A stretch of DNA of 64,000 nt from Tilletia caries (GCA_032718865.1 JALUTQ010000046.1:682001-746000), one strand, 5' to 3'. Counted from the first letter of the stretch, positions 1 to 13,310 are shown. Notes: a model not told the origin generated them from the letters alone. Translations and numbers: made by a program.

Positions 1-3000
1 TATCTCTGCCGTCCCCGGACCTCGCGCAGGGATATCGAAATTACGGTCCCACGGTGCTTCTGGCCACGAAGACATCTAGATGTCCAAATGAACAAAAGCT
101 TCTCATAACAGGCGCAGCGTCAGGACTTCTCATCCGCGCATCAGCATGAGAGCATGAGAGCCTGTGCCGTGTGCGAGCGTGAAGCATCGTGAAGTGTCAA
201 AGACTTCGAGCTTCGTGCCTTCGTTCGCCTCTGCGCAGTGTGCCGTGCGTCGTTATCAGTTAATAGAGGCCAATCATGGACGGGAACCGGGCACCTCTCG
301 TGCATTGCATGTTATAGAACTCGCTATAAAATAGGGCTGCGCGGTACGTCACCTCGTCAGTCGTCTTGTGTCCCGCGCTCACGGCGAACGACGATGGTCG
401 ATGCGATAGTCGATACCAGCGGCAGATGCAGAGGCCTGCGTTGAGGCGGTGCAGCTTTGGAACAATGCACGGTCCCCACTCCCTCGGGGGCCAGATGGAT
501 CTCAGCATCGATGAAGACTGCTGCTGAAGCCTGAAGCGATGGAGCACCATAAATCTAAGCGCGGGTCTTGATGGTAATACATAGGCTGGGCCATGCGGCC
601 ATGGCCCATGCTGGGTGTGACAGTAAGTCTGTGAGACATCGTGAACAACCACTCACTTGGCGAGCAGCGCCTTATTATTGACCCTGAACACCATACTTTA
701 GGCAGCATGGCAGCGCTCATCGCTCGGTGATGTCAAACGTTGTGCCTCAGACAGTATAGACGGACATCCGTAGAAAATGTCTCAAGCGGGAAGGACGGCG
801 GACAGCTGTCCTGTTTACACAACATACATGACCCTCGCCGGACGAAGAGGGGAAACCGGCAGCGAGCGTCGTCCGAGGGGTTGGGACTTGGGAAGGCCTT
901 GTCTGATCGACGTTGGCCCGCCCCCGACGCGGCTACGCCGCCGGCAACCCCAGGATTTGGCCATGACTTCGCAGGCTGTCGAGCGTCCTGCGTCGGGGAG
1001 TGGCGACTGAATCAAGTCAATTGTGTCAACTAATATGTACTTGCCAGCTTTTACTGCTACCAACTTGGCCTAGACAAGACTCGAGGCTTAAGGCTTAAGG
1101 CTTAAGGACCTGTCTCTCCTGTGTACATTCATAGTCCTTAGTCCTGGTCCTTGCTTCCTTGTGTGTTTAATAATGTATACACTGCCTCTCTTTTACGGGC
1201 AACGAGATGTCTTGACACTTGACCGGAACTTTGCCTGAGGTCAATTATTGTCAACTCCTGATTCGCCTGCGGACGCTCTCCTTCCGAGGATCCGGTTTTG
1301 GAAGGGGTGGAGGCGGAGGTGGTGGCTACGGACGTTCCTGATTGGAAGACGATGGAGACATGTCGAACGTCAGCGTCAGGTGGTGGTGGTGGTACGCTCA
1401 CGGCTCAACGTAACAAGAAACGGAGGAAGAAGTTAGGGAGAGTTTGAGTGGCCAACTCCGCAACATTTCATATTTCATGAGCCGGCTGCCAGAGCGGAGA
1501 TGAACAAGGAGAAGCTTGCTTGGAGAAGCTGATCCCTCATCGCCTCATCTCATCTGCGTTGACGCCCTCACGCCTTTGACAGCCTTGATGGGAAGCGATA
1601 AGGCCAGTACTATCCCCGAGGAAGGCCCAATCGCAGGCGGCTTCCAGGCTTCAGCGCTTCAGCAGGTGCTACCAGCGTCCAGCGTCCAGCACGAACCAGC
1701 GACGCTTTGACCGCAGCGCCCGCTCCTTGCGGCTTGCTGGGCTTGCGCATTGCGCTTGTTAGAGCGTCTGCAGGAGTTGGATGGGAGAGACTGATTTGCA
1801 GGACGAGTTGCATTCTAAACCTTATATAGTGCCCTGCCTTTATTTTATTGTTCCCAGGTTTGGCACTCTGGCAGCACCTTGGCCCGCCCTTGGCCGACGT
1901 TGCGGACGCGGAGATGGGGCAGGAGCTCAGTGTTCGATGTTAGCCTTCCAGTTCTGTGCTTTGTTAAGTGCAAAGTGTGCGCTGCAGCGTGTAAAGTGCA
2001 ACCAGATTGTTCTTCCCAAGCTTGCTCCGCTGTGCTTTCTCGCATTCACCCGGGGCGTGAGGAAATCGAGCTTTCGCGTCATCCTTAATCTGAGCCTTCC
2101 CGTTGCTCTGGCCTCCGCTATCTCCCCCTCCAATATCTCTTGCAACTCTCCATCGAGGTGTTTGCCATCACCACCGCCATCACTTCCTTCCCTCTCCCAG
2201 TCACTCCCTTCTCCATCACACCTACAGGTTTCCCCCTTCTTCTCGCCGGCTACGAAGCAGAATTCCAGGGCAAGCCGCATCGGGGACAGCAAGATAAAGC
2301 CAGAGTTTGGTACATTGGTGAGTCCAACTACATATGCGACCGATCTCGTGGTTGTGGAAGGGATGGGTGATGGCCTTGTGGGGTGTCCTTCTGGGCTTGG
2401 AAGGCTGTCCGTCTAGCTGCAGGAGATGGGATGCGGATCTGCATACTTCGAGCTGGAACTGGGCGTGGGCGGATTAGGCTGTTCGCTGAGGTTTCCCCTT
2501 TTTCCGGGTTGATACAATTGCGCATTCTTGGCTTCCAAAGGGGGCAAAGGCGCAAGAGCACCCATACATGTGTACTGACACAGAGAACGTGCTGACTCCC
2601 TGTTTCTTCCCTTCCCATGGGATTGTTTCTGACGCAGTACAGTCCGTCCCGTGCATTGAGCATACACGCATGCTCCACCAGACAAACACCAACACCAAGA
2701 CCAACACTTCGAAGAACAACACTCCTGCCACGAACCCACCGCACCTCCTTTCCTCTACACACGACCTTCCAATCGCTCGCATTTGAAATCCGCAGCGACG
2801 CAGCGACCTGCTCTGTAAAATCACCCGTACATACATCAAGCCCTCTCCTCCAACCATCTACATAACAGTTGAGGCCAACTGCAACAACAACCGGTTCCCC
2901 AGGCAGCATCGCAACAGAATTCAGCGTCTCCAAATTGCAATCATTATCAGCACCCCTGAACAACTTCCCAGGTTGATCAACTCAACCGTGAGTTGGACAG

Positions 3001-3456
3001 CGTCTGTAACCTCGCTCTTGCCTCATTCTAATCCGTTGTGCGACACTCCACAGATCTAATAAACAAATCATCGCCGGCCCCGCAGCCTGCCGACCTCATT
3101 TACCGTCCGGCCGGCTCGCACCGTTCTTCTCAACGCAAGGATCGCGGACGAAAGCCTAACGGCAAAGTTCAGACCCACCCACAGCTTCCATTCCCTCACG
3201 GCCCGCGCGCACACAGCACCTCACCTGCGATTTGGGGCCCGTCACGATTTTGAGACGACAAAAGGACCCTGCAGCATCAATAGCGAACAGTTCCCCTGGT
3301 TCCCTCTTTTCTCATCTCCCCCGAACTTCCTCCCTTCCTATACAAAAGGAGCCTTCCTCTACCCAACGTCCATCCTCATCCTCGTCCTCATCCCCATCCC
3401 CATCTCCACTCCCCTCCTCCCCCCTTTCCCAATCCTCCCTTACTTGCTCCAGTACC
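1..3456. other. Gene-free left end; probable long leader/promoter of the Pps1-like gene
   Basis: No reading frame here resembles a known protein, and none has the length or composition of a real exon. The + strand becomes markedly pyrimidine-rich at about 2100-2260 and again at 3280-3450, the pattern seen just upstream of other start codons in this window, so part of this interval is probably 5' leader of the phosphatase gene that starts at 3457. A TATATAG sequence near 1822 and a GTGAGT donor-like site near 2320 would fit a distant transcription start and a leader intron, but this is inference. A short (GGCTTAA)3 repeat lies at 1085-1107. Confidence 0.4.
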
Positions 3457-6400
3457 ATGGCTGCTTCGAGTGTACCGCTTCATCCCCTGGCATCACGCCA
3501 TGGCTCACAGTCGGCCACAATGGTCTCCTTCCAGCTGTCCGACGCTTCACCTCACCAAGCAAAAGCGCAGGCAACAGCATCAACGGCAGCGGCTTTGTCC
3601 TCTCCCACAGTCGCAGCATCATCAGACTGGACAGGAGGAAGCCAGTGGACTCCGGCCTCTGCACCAGTACGAAGCTCCCATCACCACTCTGCTTCACAAG
3701 GCGACGCATCGGCAATGCCAACCTCATGTCCCACCGAAACCGACGACGATGCTCACACGATCGAATGGGGCCTTCACCATGACGATCTGCATGCATATCC
3801 CTGCTTGCCCGAGCAGGGGCATTTGCACAGCTCGGGTTCAGACAATGCTGTCGACTCAGATTTCACAACCCCCTCTCCGCAATCAAGCCCATTCAAGAAG
3901 GCGGCTTCATGGTGCTCGGCTCGGGGGGCATCCATGCCATTCATCTCGACCTCAATACAATCGATAGCTTCAGCAGCAGAAACCGCAAGCCGGGCTCCCA
4001 TCCGTCTGGTAACGGCGGCCCAATTCGCCCGCATGCAGGAGGCCTACTCGGCGCAGGATGTTCCTCATCATGTCGTGTTCCCCTTCTTGCACGGTGTCGA
4101 TGGCGACATCCCGGCACAGAACGTCTTCTTCGGCGCCCCACTCGGTGGACAGCCTACACCTCGATACCGAGGTCTCACCGTCGTCCGGGCTGACATGCCC
4201 AAGCCTGGGGTCGCCTCCGAGCATGACCAGGCACAACGACATGGGTCAAAAATGCCCCTGTCCGGGTTTCCCACAGCGGCAACCAGCTACTTCGCCGATG
4301 GTGTCGACCCCTTCGCAAGTGCCGATACTGAATTTGAGCACGGGAGGCCGAAGTCCAACTCTTCATGCGATTCGGACGGTAGCGACGACAGCAGCGGGCC
4401 TTCCAGCGACGACAGTTCGTCAATGGAACGGAGCATGCACGAGCGAGAAAGCTCTAACAGCATGTACGAGCATTTCGCTGCCAACCTGTCGATGGCGTCC
4501 TCGAACACCACAACTCTGTCGCACTCCTCGGGCCAGTCCTTCTTCGAAGACAAGATTGCAGGCCAGTCTTTCCAGTCTGATACGACTTCCGGCTTCAGCA
4601 TGTCGGGTGACGGTCCGGACGAAAAGCCGAGAAAGATCTTGGAGCGATTCAACGGTGGTTCCAATGCGCACACGCCTCAGTGCGAAGATGCGGACTGTTC
4701 CTCGTCGTCCATGCCGGATGTATGCGCACCCATGGTTTCTCGACCGTACGAGGCACAACCATCGCACTCGATTCTCAACTCGACCTTGTTCGCAAACGAA
4801 TTGTTGAGCATTCCCGAGCCGGAAGAAGACCGAGTTCGTCCTCGGTCATCGACCTCGGCCTCTGACCCGCCCTCGCCTTCCAAGTTCTCATCTTCGTCGT
4901 CGTACAAGCGTCTCTCGGCGGGAGCTGCTCTTTCGTCTTCGCCCACCTCGTCCTCGGTCGCTGGTGTCAACGAGCACGGCACCTCTCGCCAGCGCGGCAA
5001 GGCCACTTTTGTCCACCCGCGTCAGGCTGCGGGTGTCTCGTTGAGGAACTTCCGGATTCAGGCGGTCAAGTATGCGACGATTAGCGATATTGTCATTTAC
5101 TCGCCTGCGGGTCTGCATGCTGGCGCGGTCGAGCTTGCGAAGGATTTCAGGGATGCGCAGGAAGCGATGCTTCGTGATCGTCAGGAACGAGGGTTGGGCG
5201 GCTTGCAGTACAACGTCTTCATCGTGACGGGTGAGTTTCTGGTTTCGACTCTTCTGCGCAGAATGATTGCGAGGCTGACCTTGTCCCAAAATCATGTCCA
5301 TCTTCTCAGATTCGTTTGATGTCTTCGAAAGACAGTTCGACCATCTCGTCGCAGTTGACAGCCAAGGTTTCCAGCACCATTCGGTGGCTTTCCTTGACCG
5401 CGAGCGGGAGGAAATGCAGCGACTGACTCGTTGCTCCGAGATTGAGAAGAATGTCTGGGTATGTCTCCCGCAGCATTTTCCGGTCTTCTTATGTTGTTAC
5501 CATAGCTTACGATCATCTCTGTCCCATTCAGCTCGGCTGCTCAAGGGATATACCACCGCTCGAACCCGGCGAAGAAGAGATGATGGGCGTCGATGACAAG
5601 AGCAACCCCCACGGCTTCAGCTTCTGCGTTGAAGCGCATGAGATGGCCTTCATGCCCGGGGACGAGACTCTGCGACGGGCATCCAGCTTCTTGGAGACGC
5701 TTGAACGCATGTCGTCGGAGAGCCAAGCATCGAATTCCTACGAGAGCGGGGCTGGACAAGGCTACTTTGACTCCTTCGAAGGCGCCCAATCTCGTGCTTC
5801 CCAGCCACACGCTGCCGGCTCTCCCTCGGCTTCTCCTACCACCAGCGTCATTCACTTGGAATGCGCCTCGAGTAGCCAAGGATGCTCCAACAGCGAGAGC
5901 CTCAATCGAATGGCCGATGACATTATCGAATTCTGTGCTTGGATCAAGAACCATGCCTGTCCTGAGCCGACGAATGACGCCGGAGCCGGGGCAGCTGTCC
6001 GACCACGCAAGTTCCTGATCCACTGCGGAGACGGTTACACGGAGACGAGCATCATGGGCCTGTCTTACCTGATGTTCACCCGTCAGCTTTCCCTGCCCGA
6101 GGCCTACCTCGACCTGCAGCATCGTGCTGATCGTTCCTTCTTCCTCTATGGTCGGGATTTGCCTCTTCTCAAGCGGGTCGACGACAAGTTGGCCGGACTC
6201 AGGAGGATGAGCCGTCAAGCCGAGGAGGAGGCGAAAATGCGGGCCCAGATGAATCACCGGCCGAAGACGAAGCACAGCTTTCCCTGGCTGTCGTCCGCGG
6301 CTGAGGAGCAGAAGCCGATGCACGGCAGACTTCACAGCGCTTCGGAGTGCACCCCTTCTGCGGAGCCGTCGAGCTGGGCGAAGAGTCTTGCGGCGGCTGC

Positions 6401-7637
6401 CACGGGCCTCGTCAGTCCTAATGCTTCCTCGAGCCAGTCGCACCACCGTAAGGCACTGAGCTTTGCCTCGGCGACCCCTTCTATGCTGTCCAGGCACCAT
6501 CGCAACAAGCAATCCTCTGTCGCTTCGGCCCAATCGATGATTCAGCCAGAGGACACAACAAATCAGCATGCCTGGTTTCACCATCCCCGCTTTGAAGGTT
6601 CTTTCCCCTCGCGGATTCTGCCCTTCGTCTACCTCGGCAACCTCAACCATGCCATGAATGCCGACATGCTTCATGCGCTCGGGATCACCCACGTCGTCTC
6701 GGTGGGCGAGAGTGCACTTCACCCTCCCGCTGAGATGTACTATGGTGGAGGGGATTACAACTGTGACAGTGCCTCGCGCTCGGTCGTTCATAGCGAATCA
6801 GCTCTCTGGAGAGAAACGCAAGCGGGTCGCATCAGCGTCCTTGACCTTAAGAATGTTTCGGATGACGGCATTGACTCGCTGCGGGACACGATGCGTCAAT
6901 CGGTCGAATACATCGAGAACGCCCGTCGCTCCGGTGGCAAGGTGCTCGTTCACTGCCGAGTCGGTGTCAGTCGCAGCGCTACCATCGTGCTTGCTTACGC
7001 CATGGCGCATCTTGACCTCGGCCTGGTCGAGGCCTACCTGCTGGTGCGCAGCCGCCGGCTCAACATCTTGATCCAGCCTCACTTGCTCTTCTTTTGGGAG
7101 CTGCGAGGTTGGGAACACTACCTTGCGGAACAAAAGGATCGGCAGGCGGCGGGAGAGACGACGCCCGGTTGTATGCCTGCGCAGTTGTCGACTCCGGATT
7201 GTTCTGAGATCGACTACAAGGACGTGGATGAGGAGATGACAGATGCGGATGCGGATCCTCACCAGCTTCCCTGTCACGGGCCCGAGGCGGATGAGCGAGC
7301 GTTCTCCATGGCGGCTCTCTCTCTGTGCAGCTTTACCCCCGCGGTGAGGCCGCTGGCTACGTTCCCAGTTTCCCCTCACGTGTCGCCATCAATGGAGTCC
7401 AGCATGGCCACTCCGACGGTGACTGCTGAACAACAACAGCAGCAGGGCGCGGACCTGCCTCTTGACGTCGACCTCGCCGCGGGCGCAGGCACGATATATG
7501 GACGCACCATCGTCGCTCCCGAGACGCTGCAGTTCGGGAGCGGCAGCCCGTCCGGAACGCCATACAAGTCGCTCCGTCTGACATGGGGCTTCTTCTGTCG
7601 CGAGATTGCGGCCTTGAACGAGCGGTACTGTGTCTGA
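3457..7637 (+). CDS. PPS1: Pps1-like dual-specificity protein phosphatase
   Basis: Model: exons 3457-5230, 5310-5458 and 5532-7637, 1342 residues. The C-terminal catalytic loop HCRVGVSRS (H1115, C1116, R1122) is the HCx5R signature of cysteine phosphatases, followed by an RRLNILIQPHLLF segment typical of dual-specificity enzymes, with a general-acid candidate aspartate upstream. Around residue 805 a second loop reads HCGDGYTET: it keeps the Cys but lacks the Arg, so it looks like a degenerate tandem phosphatase domain. The segment before it (FDVFERQFDHL, exon 2) belongs to the conserved Pps1 core. The first ~500 residues are Ser-rich and disordered. In yeast Pps1 acts in S phase on phospho-Tyr/Ser/Thr; the role here is inferred by family. 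The start at 3457 sits in ACCATGG; the same frame extends to an ATG at 3232 through pyrimidine-rich DNA, judged to be leader. Confidence 0.85.
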
Positions 7638-8185
7638 GACATGGAAGCGGCATGTGTCTTTCGACTCTCAAGCTCTGAACCTTTGTTACGCCTTCAACCT
7701 CCAAGCACCAAATCCGGCTTTCTCCAACTCCTTTGGCGCAAGTTTCTCTTCTCAACAGTCACACAACACATAGGTTCTCCTCTTCGTTACACTTCATCAA
7801 ACCGGTCCCGACTCTCCTCTCTCTTCACAACTTCAAGATGTTTCACCCACTCAATATACAAGATTCCAAAGTCCCCTTTCGCAGCAGAGCTATGCTCCCC
7901 CCAAGTTGGTAGCGCCCCGGTGGCAGTAAGCGGCGCGACCGTTCACAGACGAGTTCGACCCAGTCCTGTATTTGTTTTCTCCTCTTCACAATTGTTCAGA
8001 CCTTCCAATTCCAACCACATGTACGTGGCAATCTTAATCTTCACTTCACTTCTCTTCTCGTCTCACACGGCATGATGTTTGTGAAGAGGCAGAAGCCTGA
8101 AAGAATGTTGAGATGATGGTCGGCGATGACCGATGACTACTAGATGAACACGAAGGGGGAGGAAATGCAAGAGACGAGGATGAAG
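7638..8185. other. Convergent 3' region, no gene seen
   Basis: This interval lies between the stop of the Pps1-like gene (+) and the stop of the Ser-rich gene (-). It is T/C-rich on the + strand and has no frame with family resemblance. It presumably carries the two 3' untranslated regions. Confidence 0.5.
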
Positions 8186-11100
8186 TCAAAAGGGACCTGG
8201 AGGACGAACCGCTCCCGAAGGTCGAGTACTACTTCCACGCATCGGTAGACGCGAGCTAGTAGTACCTGTCGATGAGGAGCCATAGGCAGACGGTGTCGAC
8301 AAGCTAGGACGTGGCAACGCCGCCCGAGGGACGTTATTCAGACTGGGACGAGGTTGCAGCTGTCCTCCACCCGCTCTAGAAGGATGGCTCGATGCCCGTG
8401 AAGCCGAGGCGGCCGACGACGACGATCCGGGCAACGGCGGGAGCTCCATTCTTGCAGGTACCATCACGTTGCTCGCGCTGTTGCTCTTGGAGATGCTTCG
8501 GGACGATCCGGTTGAAGACGAACTCTGCGTCCGCAGACGAGGCGATGGGAGAACAGCCACTGACGCTCGACCTCGCAAAACCGCGTCGGCCCGAGCTCGA
8601 GCGCCTGCGTCGGGAGTGGCCGTTACATCTACAGCAGGTGTGCTTCTCTTGCCCCTTGCTTCGGCTCTGGGATCCTGAACGACGACTGAGGGTCCAGCCG
8701 CCGACGAGGTTGAGCCGCTTGTGGGCATCGTGCCAGAGCGTGCTCGTGTCATGTCACCACTCATCTTCACGATTTCGGCAGGCCGTTCCCCAGAGAAGCT
8801 TCGTGCCAGGCTCTGTCGTCCACCACTGGACGGCGGACGCAAACCACTTGAGGTCGAGCCATTGGATACGACCCGAGGTAAACCGCTGGCTCGCGCTGTT
8901 GATGCGCCTTCCGTCCCAAATGACGGGATACGAGAGCCGGTACTCGGTCGAGGTCCTGAACCTGTAATTCTGCTCGAGCCCGGTCGTCGAATGGCTAAAC
9001 CTGGCGTTTTGAAAGTGTCTTGAGGCGCGGCAGGAGACGCAGCGGTCACTGTTCGGTCAGACGCCTCAGTCGAGGTCTCGGATTCGGTGGGCTTCATCGC
9101 ATCCTCCCGAGGCTGCTGACTTGCTGTGATGGAGCCCGAGGGCGGCGGCGCCATCGTCTCCCGGCTCGGTGGATGCTTCTTAGACAGGGAAGACCGTCTC
9201 GGTGTTATCGCCGGGGTGTCCGGATTCCGCTGCAACAACTTTTTGACCGGGCTGAGAAACTTGCTCGAGAATGTGCCAATGTTGGTAGCATAAAGCAGGG
9301 CATCGTCCAACTTCTCGTCTAGCAGGAAGCTGCCACTGATGTTGCGAGAGTGCAGGAGAGAAATAGTAGAGACGGAATCGTCTCCCACGGCGAGTTCTGA
9401 TGTGGTGCTAGCCTCCTTTTGTTTGAGCTTCGGGCCGAGAATGAGCGGAGGAAGAGCGGCTTGTTCCGCATTTGCTCCGTCATCAAGGCGCCTTCCCAGG
9501 CGAGCCTTGACGGGTGTTCCTGGCTGCGATCTCGACGAGAAGGCCTCCGACATATCAATGCCCAATCCGATAGGTGTTGATGAAGATGCTGCTGCCGCTG
9601 CCGCTCCGCCGCGCTGTTTGGCAGGAGTGCCGCCGATCGATGGCGACAATGGGAAGGCTCTGGAAGACCGGGACCGCAGGACGGACCCGTCTGCCGCCAG
9701 CGAGGTTCTGACCGGGTTTCGATGAGGAGTGTGATCGCCATTGGGATCCGAAAGCTTTCTTGCGTGTACCGACCCCCCCTCCTTCTCCGCCTTCTTGAGA
9801 ATTCCTGAAACCGGTCGTGCCTTGCCAGCTCCCTTCTCCAGGACTCTGTACTCCAAGGAGTCTCCACCCAGCAGTCGATATAGGTTCTTCCCTCCCGCAT
9901 CGAAGCTCGTATCGACGTGCTTGTAAAGGGCTAACAGACTGTGGTCATCCTGCATCAAGTCGGTGCTGACGTCCGAGATGGCAAGGTTGGTCAGAGGCTC
10001 GTGGAGTCGGATGTCCAGAGTTGGTGTGGAAGTCGTTGTACCGCTGCTGACGCTATCTGTTCGCCCAAAGTCGCCCAGCACGCCGTCAGAGTTGCCACTT
10101 CGAAGATTGCTGTCACTCGATGACGGTGTCGTAAGGCCATCAAAATTGCTCACAGGAGGAGCAGATCGAGGATCTGGAATGGAGAAGCTTTCACGTGAGC
10201 TCACTTCGTTTGTGGTAACATGTCCCAACAGTACGTACCTTCTGCAAAAGCACCGACAGTCTTGACTGAATTCATCCACCGCCCAGTGCCTTTCTCCGGA
10301 CTGCCTGGCTGTGTCCGCACCGAGCGTTTTGCATGTGCAGCCGCCAACGCTGCCTTAAACGGGCTCTGGGTGCTCAAATCTACTTCTCTGGCTAGCGGGG
10401 AGGGAAGCAACTGCTCATCTTTCGTCTCGCCGTCATCCAAATGGCTCCGACCAGCTCGTGTTTCGTCACTGTCTCGGACCTTCCGAGGCGATGGTAACGC
10501 CACTGTACTCAACGTAGGCGAAGACCGGTGAGATTTGATGGGTGATTGTGACCTCCGCTTCGCCTGTCGTCCTTGAGCGAGGCCGCTGCTACTTGTCTCC
10601 GGGTCGCCTCCACACTGTAAAAGGACCTCGGTCTTCGTCTGCCTCGGCTTCATTAGCGATGATAGACCGTCCTGGTCGCCTCCGCACTGTACAAGGACCT
10701 CGGCCTCCATTTGCCTTGGCTTCGTTGGCGTTAGAAGGTCTTCCTCGATGTCTTTGCGGGAAAGCGACGGTGTGGACCTGTGGCGTTTCAGATCCCTCCC
10801 CTCCGCATCACTGTTCGCGTTCTCCACGAATAGCTTCTGCCGCTCCTGTACTATGAGTTGCGGAAGATATTCTGCCTCCCATTGCTCTCTCGTCATGAGC
10901 ACGGAAGGTATTCCGTCCGAAGTCTCCTTTGCATCGCTCAAGCGCCGCGTACCTGCATCGACGCTCACCGGTCGGAGCGTAACTTCCTCCTCGTTCTCCT
11001 CCTCTGCAAGAAGCGGACTTTGTGGGATGACCGCCATGCTGGATCGTTTCCGTGGTAGGACACCAGATCGTCGATGATCTGTCCTTAAAAGCTTCTTGGC

Positions 11101-12690
11101 GGCGACGACATCTTTCTTAGGGTCTGTCGTTGGAGGCTTCTGGGCGGAGACGACGTCCTTCGCCTTGAGCTCTGGTGCCGGAAGACATGGAGGACCTTTC
11201 CTGCCGTCCCTTGATTTTGCTCGAGGCGGTCGAGGTGGAGGAGGGCCCATTAGTCGTCCAGGGCTTATGACAGCAGTGGTAGCAACAGAGCGAGCCCTAC
11301 TAGCGTCGAGTGCTGCCTCCTCCGCTGACGGCCCACTCCTGCGTCCAAGGCTTTGGGCAGCAGTGGTGGCAACAAAGCGAACCTTGTTGGCTTCGAGTTC
11401 CGCCTCCTCCGCAGATGGCCCGCTCTTGTGTCCATGGCGTTTGACAGGAGTGGTAGCCACAAAGCGAACCCTGCTGGCGTCGAGTGCCGCCTCCTCCACA
11501 GAAGGCTCACTCTTATATACAAGGCTCTTGACAGCAGGGGTAGCCACAGAGCGAAGCTTGATGGCGTCGTGTGCCGCCTCCTCCGCAGAGGGCCGACTGT
11601 TGTCCATTCCCGATGCTCGACTCGACGAGGATGATAGAGGTTCATCCTGACGTCGAGTATGGTTTTCTCGACCCTCGGCCAGCATATCTTCGATTTCCTG
11701 GAAGCGTGCTGACATGGATCTCAGCTCCGGACTGCCTCCGATGCTGCCGAGTCGGGCGGAGATGATGTTGAAGTTCGATTCCCTGCGTGCGCCTGAAGGC
11801 CCGAAGACATCGTTGATAACCTTGATGGGAGTGGTCCCGAACGGGTTCACGTTGTATTCGATGGTGTTCTGTTTGGATGGCCCGGACAGACTGCTACGCT
11901 CCGATCCGGAGGGGAGGGAGGTTTGGTCATACGAGGGAGATGAAGTACCCGGGGTCGTTTGCTTGTCCGAATCATCATACTTTCCGTGACTGGCTGTGTA
12001 CTCGTCGTCGTCGTCATCTCCGCTGTGCTGTGAGTAGACGCTACGAGTAGTGGCGCAGGTGTTACTTCTCTGGCGGTTCGCTCGATAGGGTGAAATGAAT
12101 GCAGCCATGTCAGGCTCGACGGTGGCGTCAGAGGCGACGCTGTTGCTCCTCGCTCCTGAGATGCTATTCGACGAGGTGATTGACTTAAAGTCACGACAGC
12201 TATTGGGTCGAACCTTGGGCAGGGAAGGCGCGAGCTTTGATGAAGAGGTGGTAGCGACTTGAGAGGTTGAAGCTGATGGACGGGGCTTTGCCTTTGTGAT
12301 GTTGGAGATGGTGGTCGATGTCAGGACTCCCCTTCGTACGAGCGACGTGCCAAGGGTCGAAGCTCGCGGCCGGGTTTTGGCTTCAATTGGGCGCTGATTC
12401 ACTCTTTCGTTCGTCGGCCGACCCTCCCGTGTGATGGTGCTGGACTTTACCCCCTGTTTCTGAACACCGTCCTTGCCAGGTCCTGATGAGCGATTCCGGG
12501 GCTGCTGAGGACGAGGATCGACAGCTGCCAGTGTTCTGGTAGCGGAGTCAGAATGGTTTCGAGCTCGCCGAGCAGGGAAATCGGAGGTAGGGTTTGCTGC
12601 AGGACGTGCCGGCACGGAGCGGTCGATTGCAGGACGCGCCGCTGTATCAGCGAGAGCACCTGATGGAAGCCGTTCCCGCGGTTCTGCCAT
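8186..12690 (-). CDS. Large Ser-rich low-complexity protein with 29-residue tandem repeats
   Basis: Two exons on the minus strand, 12690-10239 and 10173-8186 (intron 10174-10238, GTACGT...CAG), giving 1479 residues. I do not recognise the family. It is rich in Ser, Pro, Arg and Thr. Four tandem copies of a 29-residue unit with core PSAEEAALDASRVRFVAT are encoded at 11251-11598, and a shorter duplication (KPRQ...EVL.QCGGD) at about 10600-10740. Shortly after the splice site comes a more ordered segment (LLALYKHVD, then LYRLLGGDSLEYRVLE and GKARPVSGILKKA), perhaps the only folded region. The C-terminal third is basic and Ser-rich, as in cytoskeleton-binding proteins, but that is only a compositional hint. 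The start is an ATG in GCCATGG; the frame stays open to a non-ATG upstream codon near 12849. Confidence 0.7.
11251..11598 (-). repeat. Coding minisatellite, 4 x 87 bp
   Basis: Four head-to-tail 87-bp units, each coding 29 residues of the Ser-rich protein. All units keep the PSxEEAxxxA core and a VATxxV motif, with substitutions between copies and no frame breaks. Perfect phase with the codon frame shows that the array is translated. Confidence 0.85.
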
Positions 12691-13296
12691 GGCTCTGCTT
12701 TCTCTGCTTGAGGTTCTTGGAATGTATGCGTGTTGTGGTTTGTGACGTGTTTTTTGGACCCAACTGGAGGAGAGGAGGGGATGTTTTGAAGTTCCGATGA
12801 CGGATATGGCTGCAGGGTTCCCTTTCGAGAGAGACAAGACAAGAAGCAAGGAGCGGCCCGCGCGCTCTCGAAGCCGCTGCGGCCAGCGTTTCTATGCGCG
12901 GAAGTTGGATCGGTCGTAGATGTTCCAACGCCGCTCGTCGTGTCTCTTCTTTTTTTATGTGAGACCGACGGATGCGGTCGTCTGAGCTTTTACCTGAGCT
13001 CGGGCTTCGACGAAAGGACACCCCTGATCAGCGATCAGCCTGGATAACTGTCACCGGCTTCTGCACACTACATACTCACAGGCACCGGTCTCCAGTCGAG
13101 CTCCAAAGTCCAAGGCGAGCTGCGTGTCCCCCAATCGACAGCAAAAATGTGATGAGGCGGGGCTGTTTACTGGCAGGCAACGGCAGCCCGATCTCAGTGT
13201 TGGATTACATAAGACGCGTGCACACCAAACGCGCTCAGAAGAATGTCACGTGCAGAGCAGCCTCGGAGCGTTTCTTTCGGCAGTGACCTTCGCGCG
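12691..13296. promoter_or_regulatory. Remains of a divergent promoter split by the LINE
   Basis: Before the LINE inserted, this interval joined directly to 19751-19831 and formed a roughly 700-bp head-to-head promoter between the Ser-rich gene (-) and NAA20 (+). No coding sequence is seen. The leader of the Ser-rich gene lies at its left edge. Confidence 0.5.
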
Positions 13297-13310
13297 CCTC
13301 AACTTGACCT
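13297..13310. repeat. Left target-site duplication of the LINE (14 bp)
   Basis: The 14-mer CCTCAACTTGACCT occurs here directly before the element and again at 19737-19750 directly after its tail. The bases outside each copy differ, so the repeat is exactly 14 bp, a length normal for target-primed reverse transcription. Confidence 0.93.

Noticed and set aside
5541..6791. A 416-residue open frame on the minus strand inside the Pps1-like gene
   Set aside because: It is antisense to a conserved phosphatase region, has Arg-rich composition typical of the complement of GC-rich codons, and matches no family.
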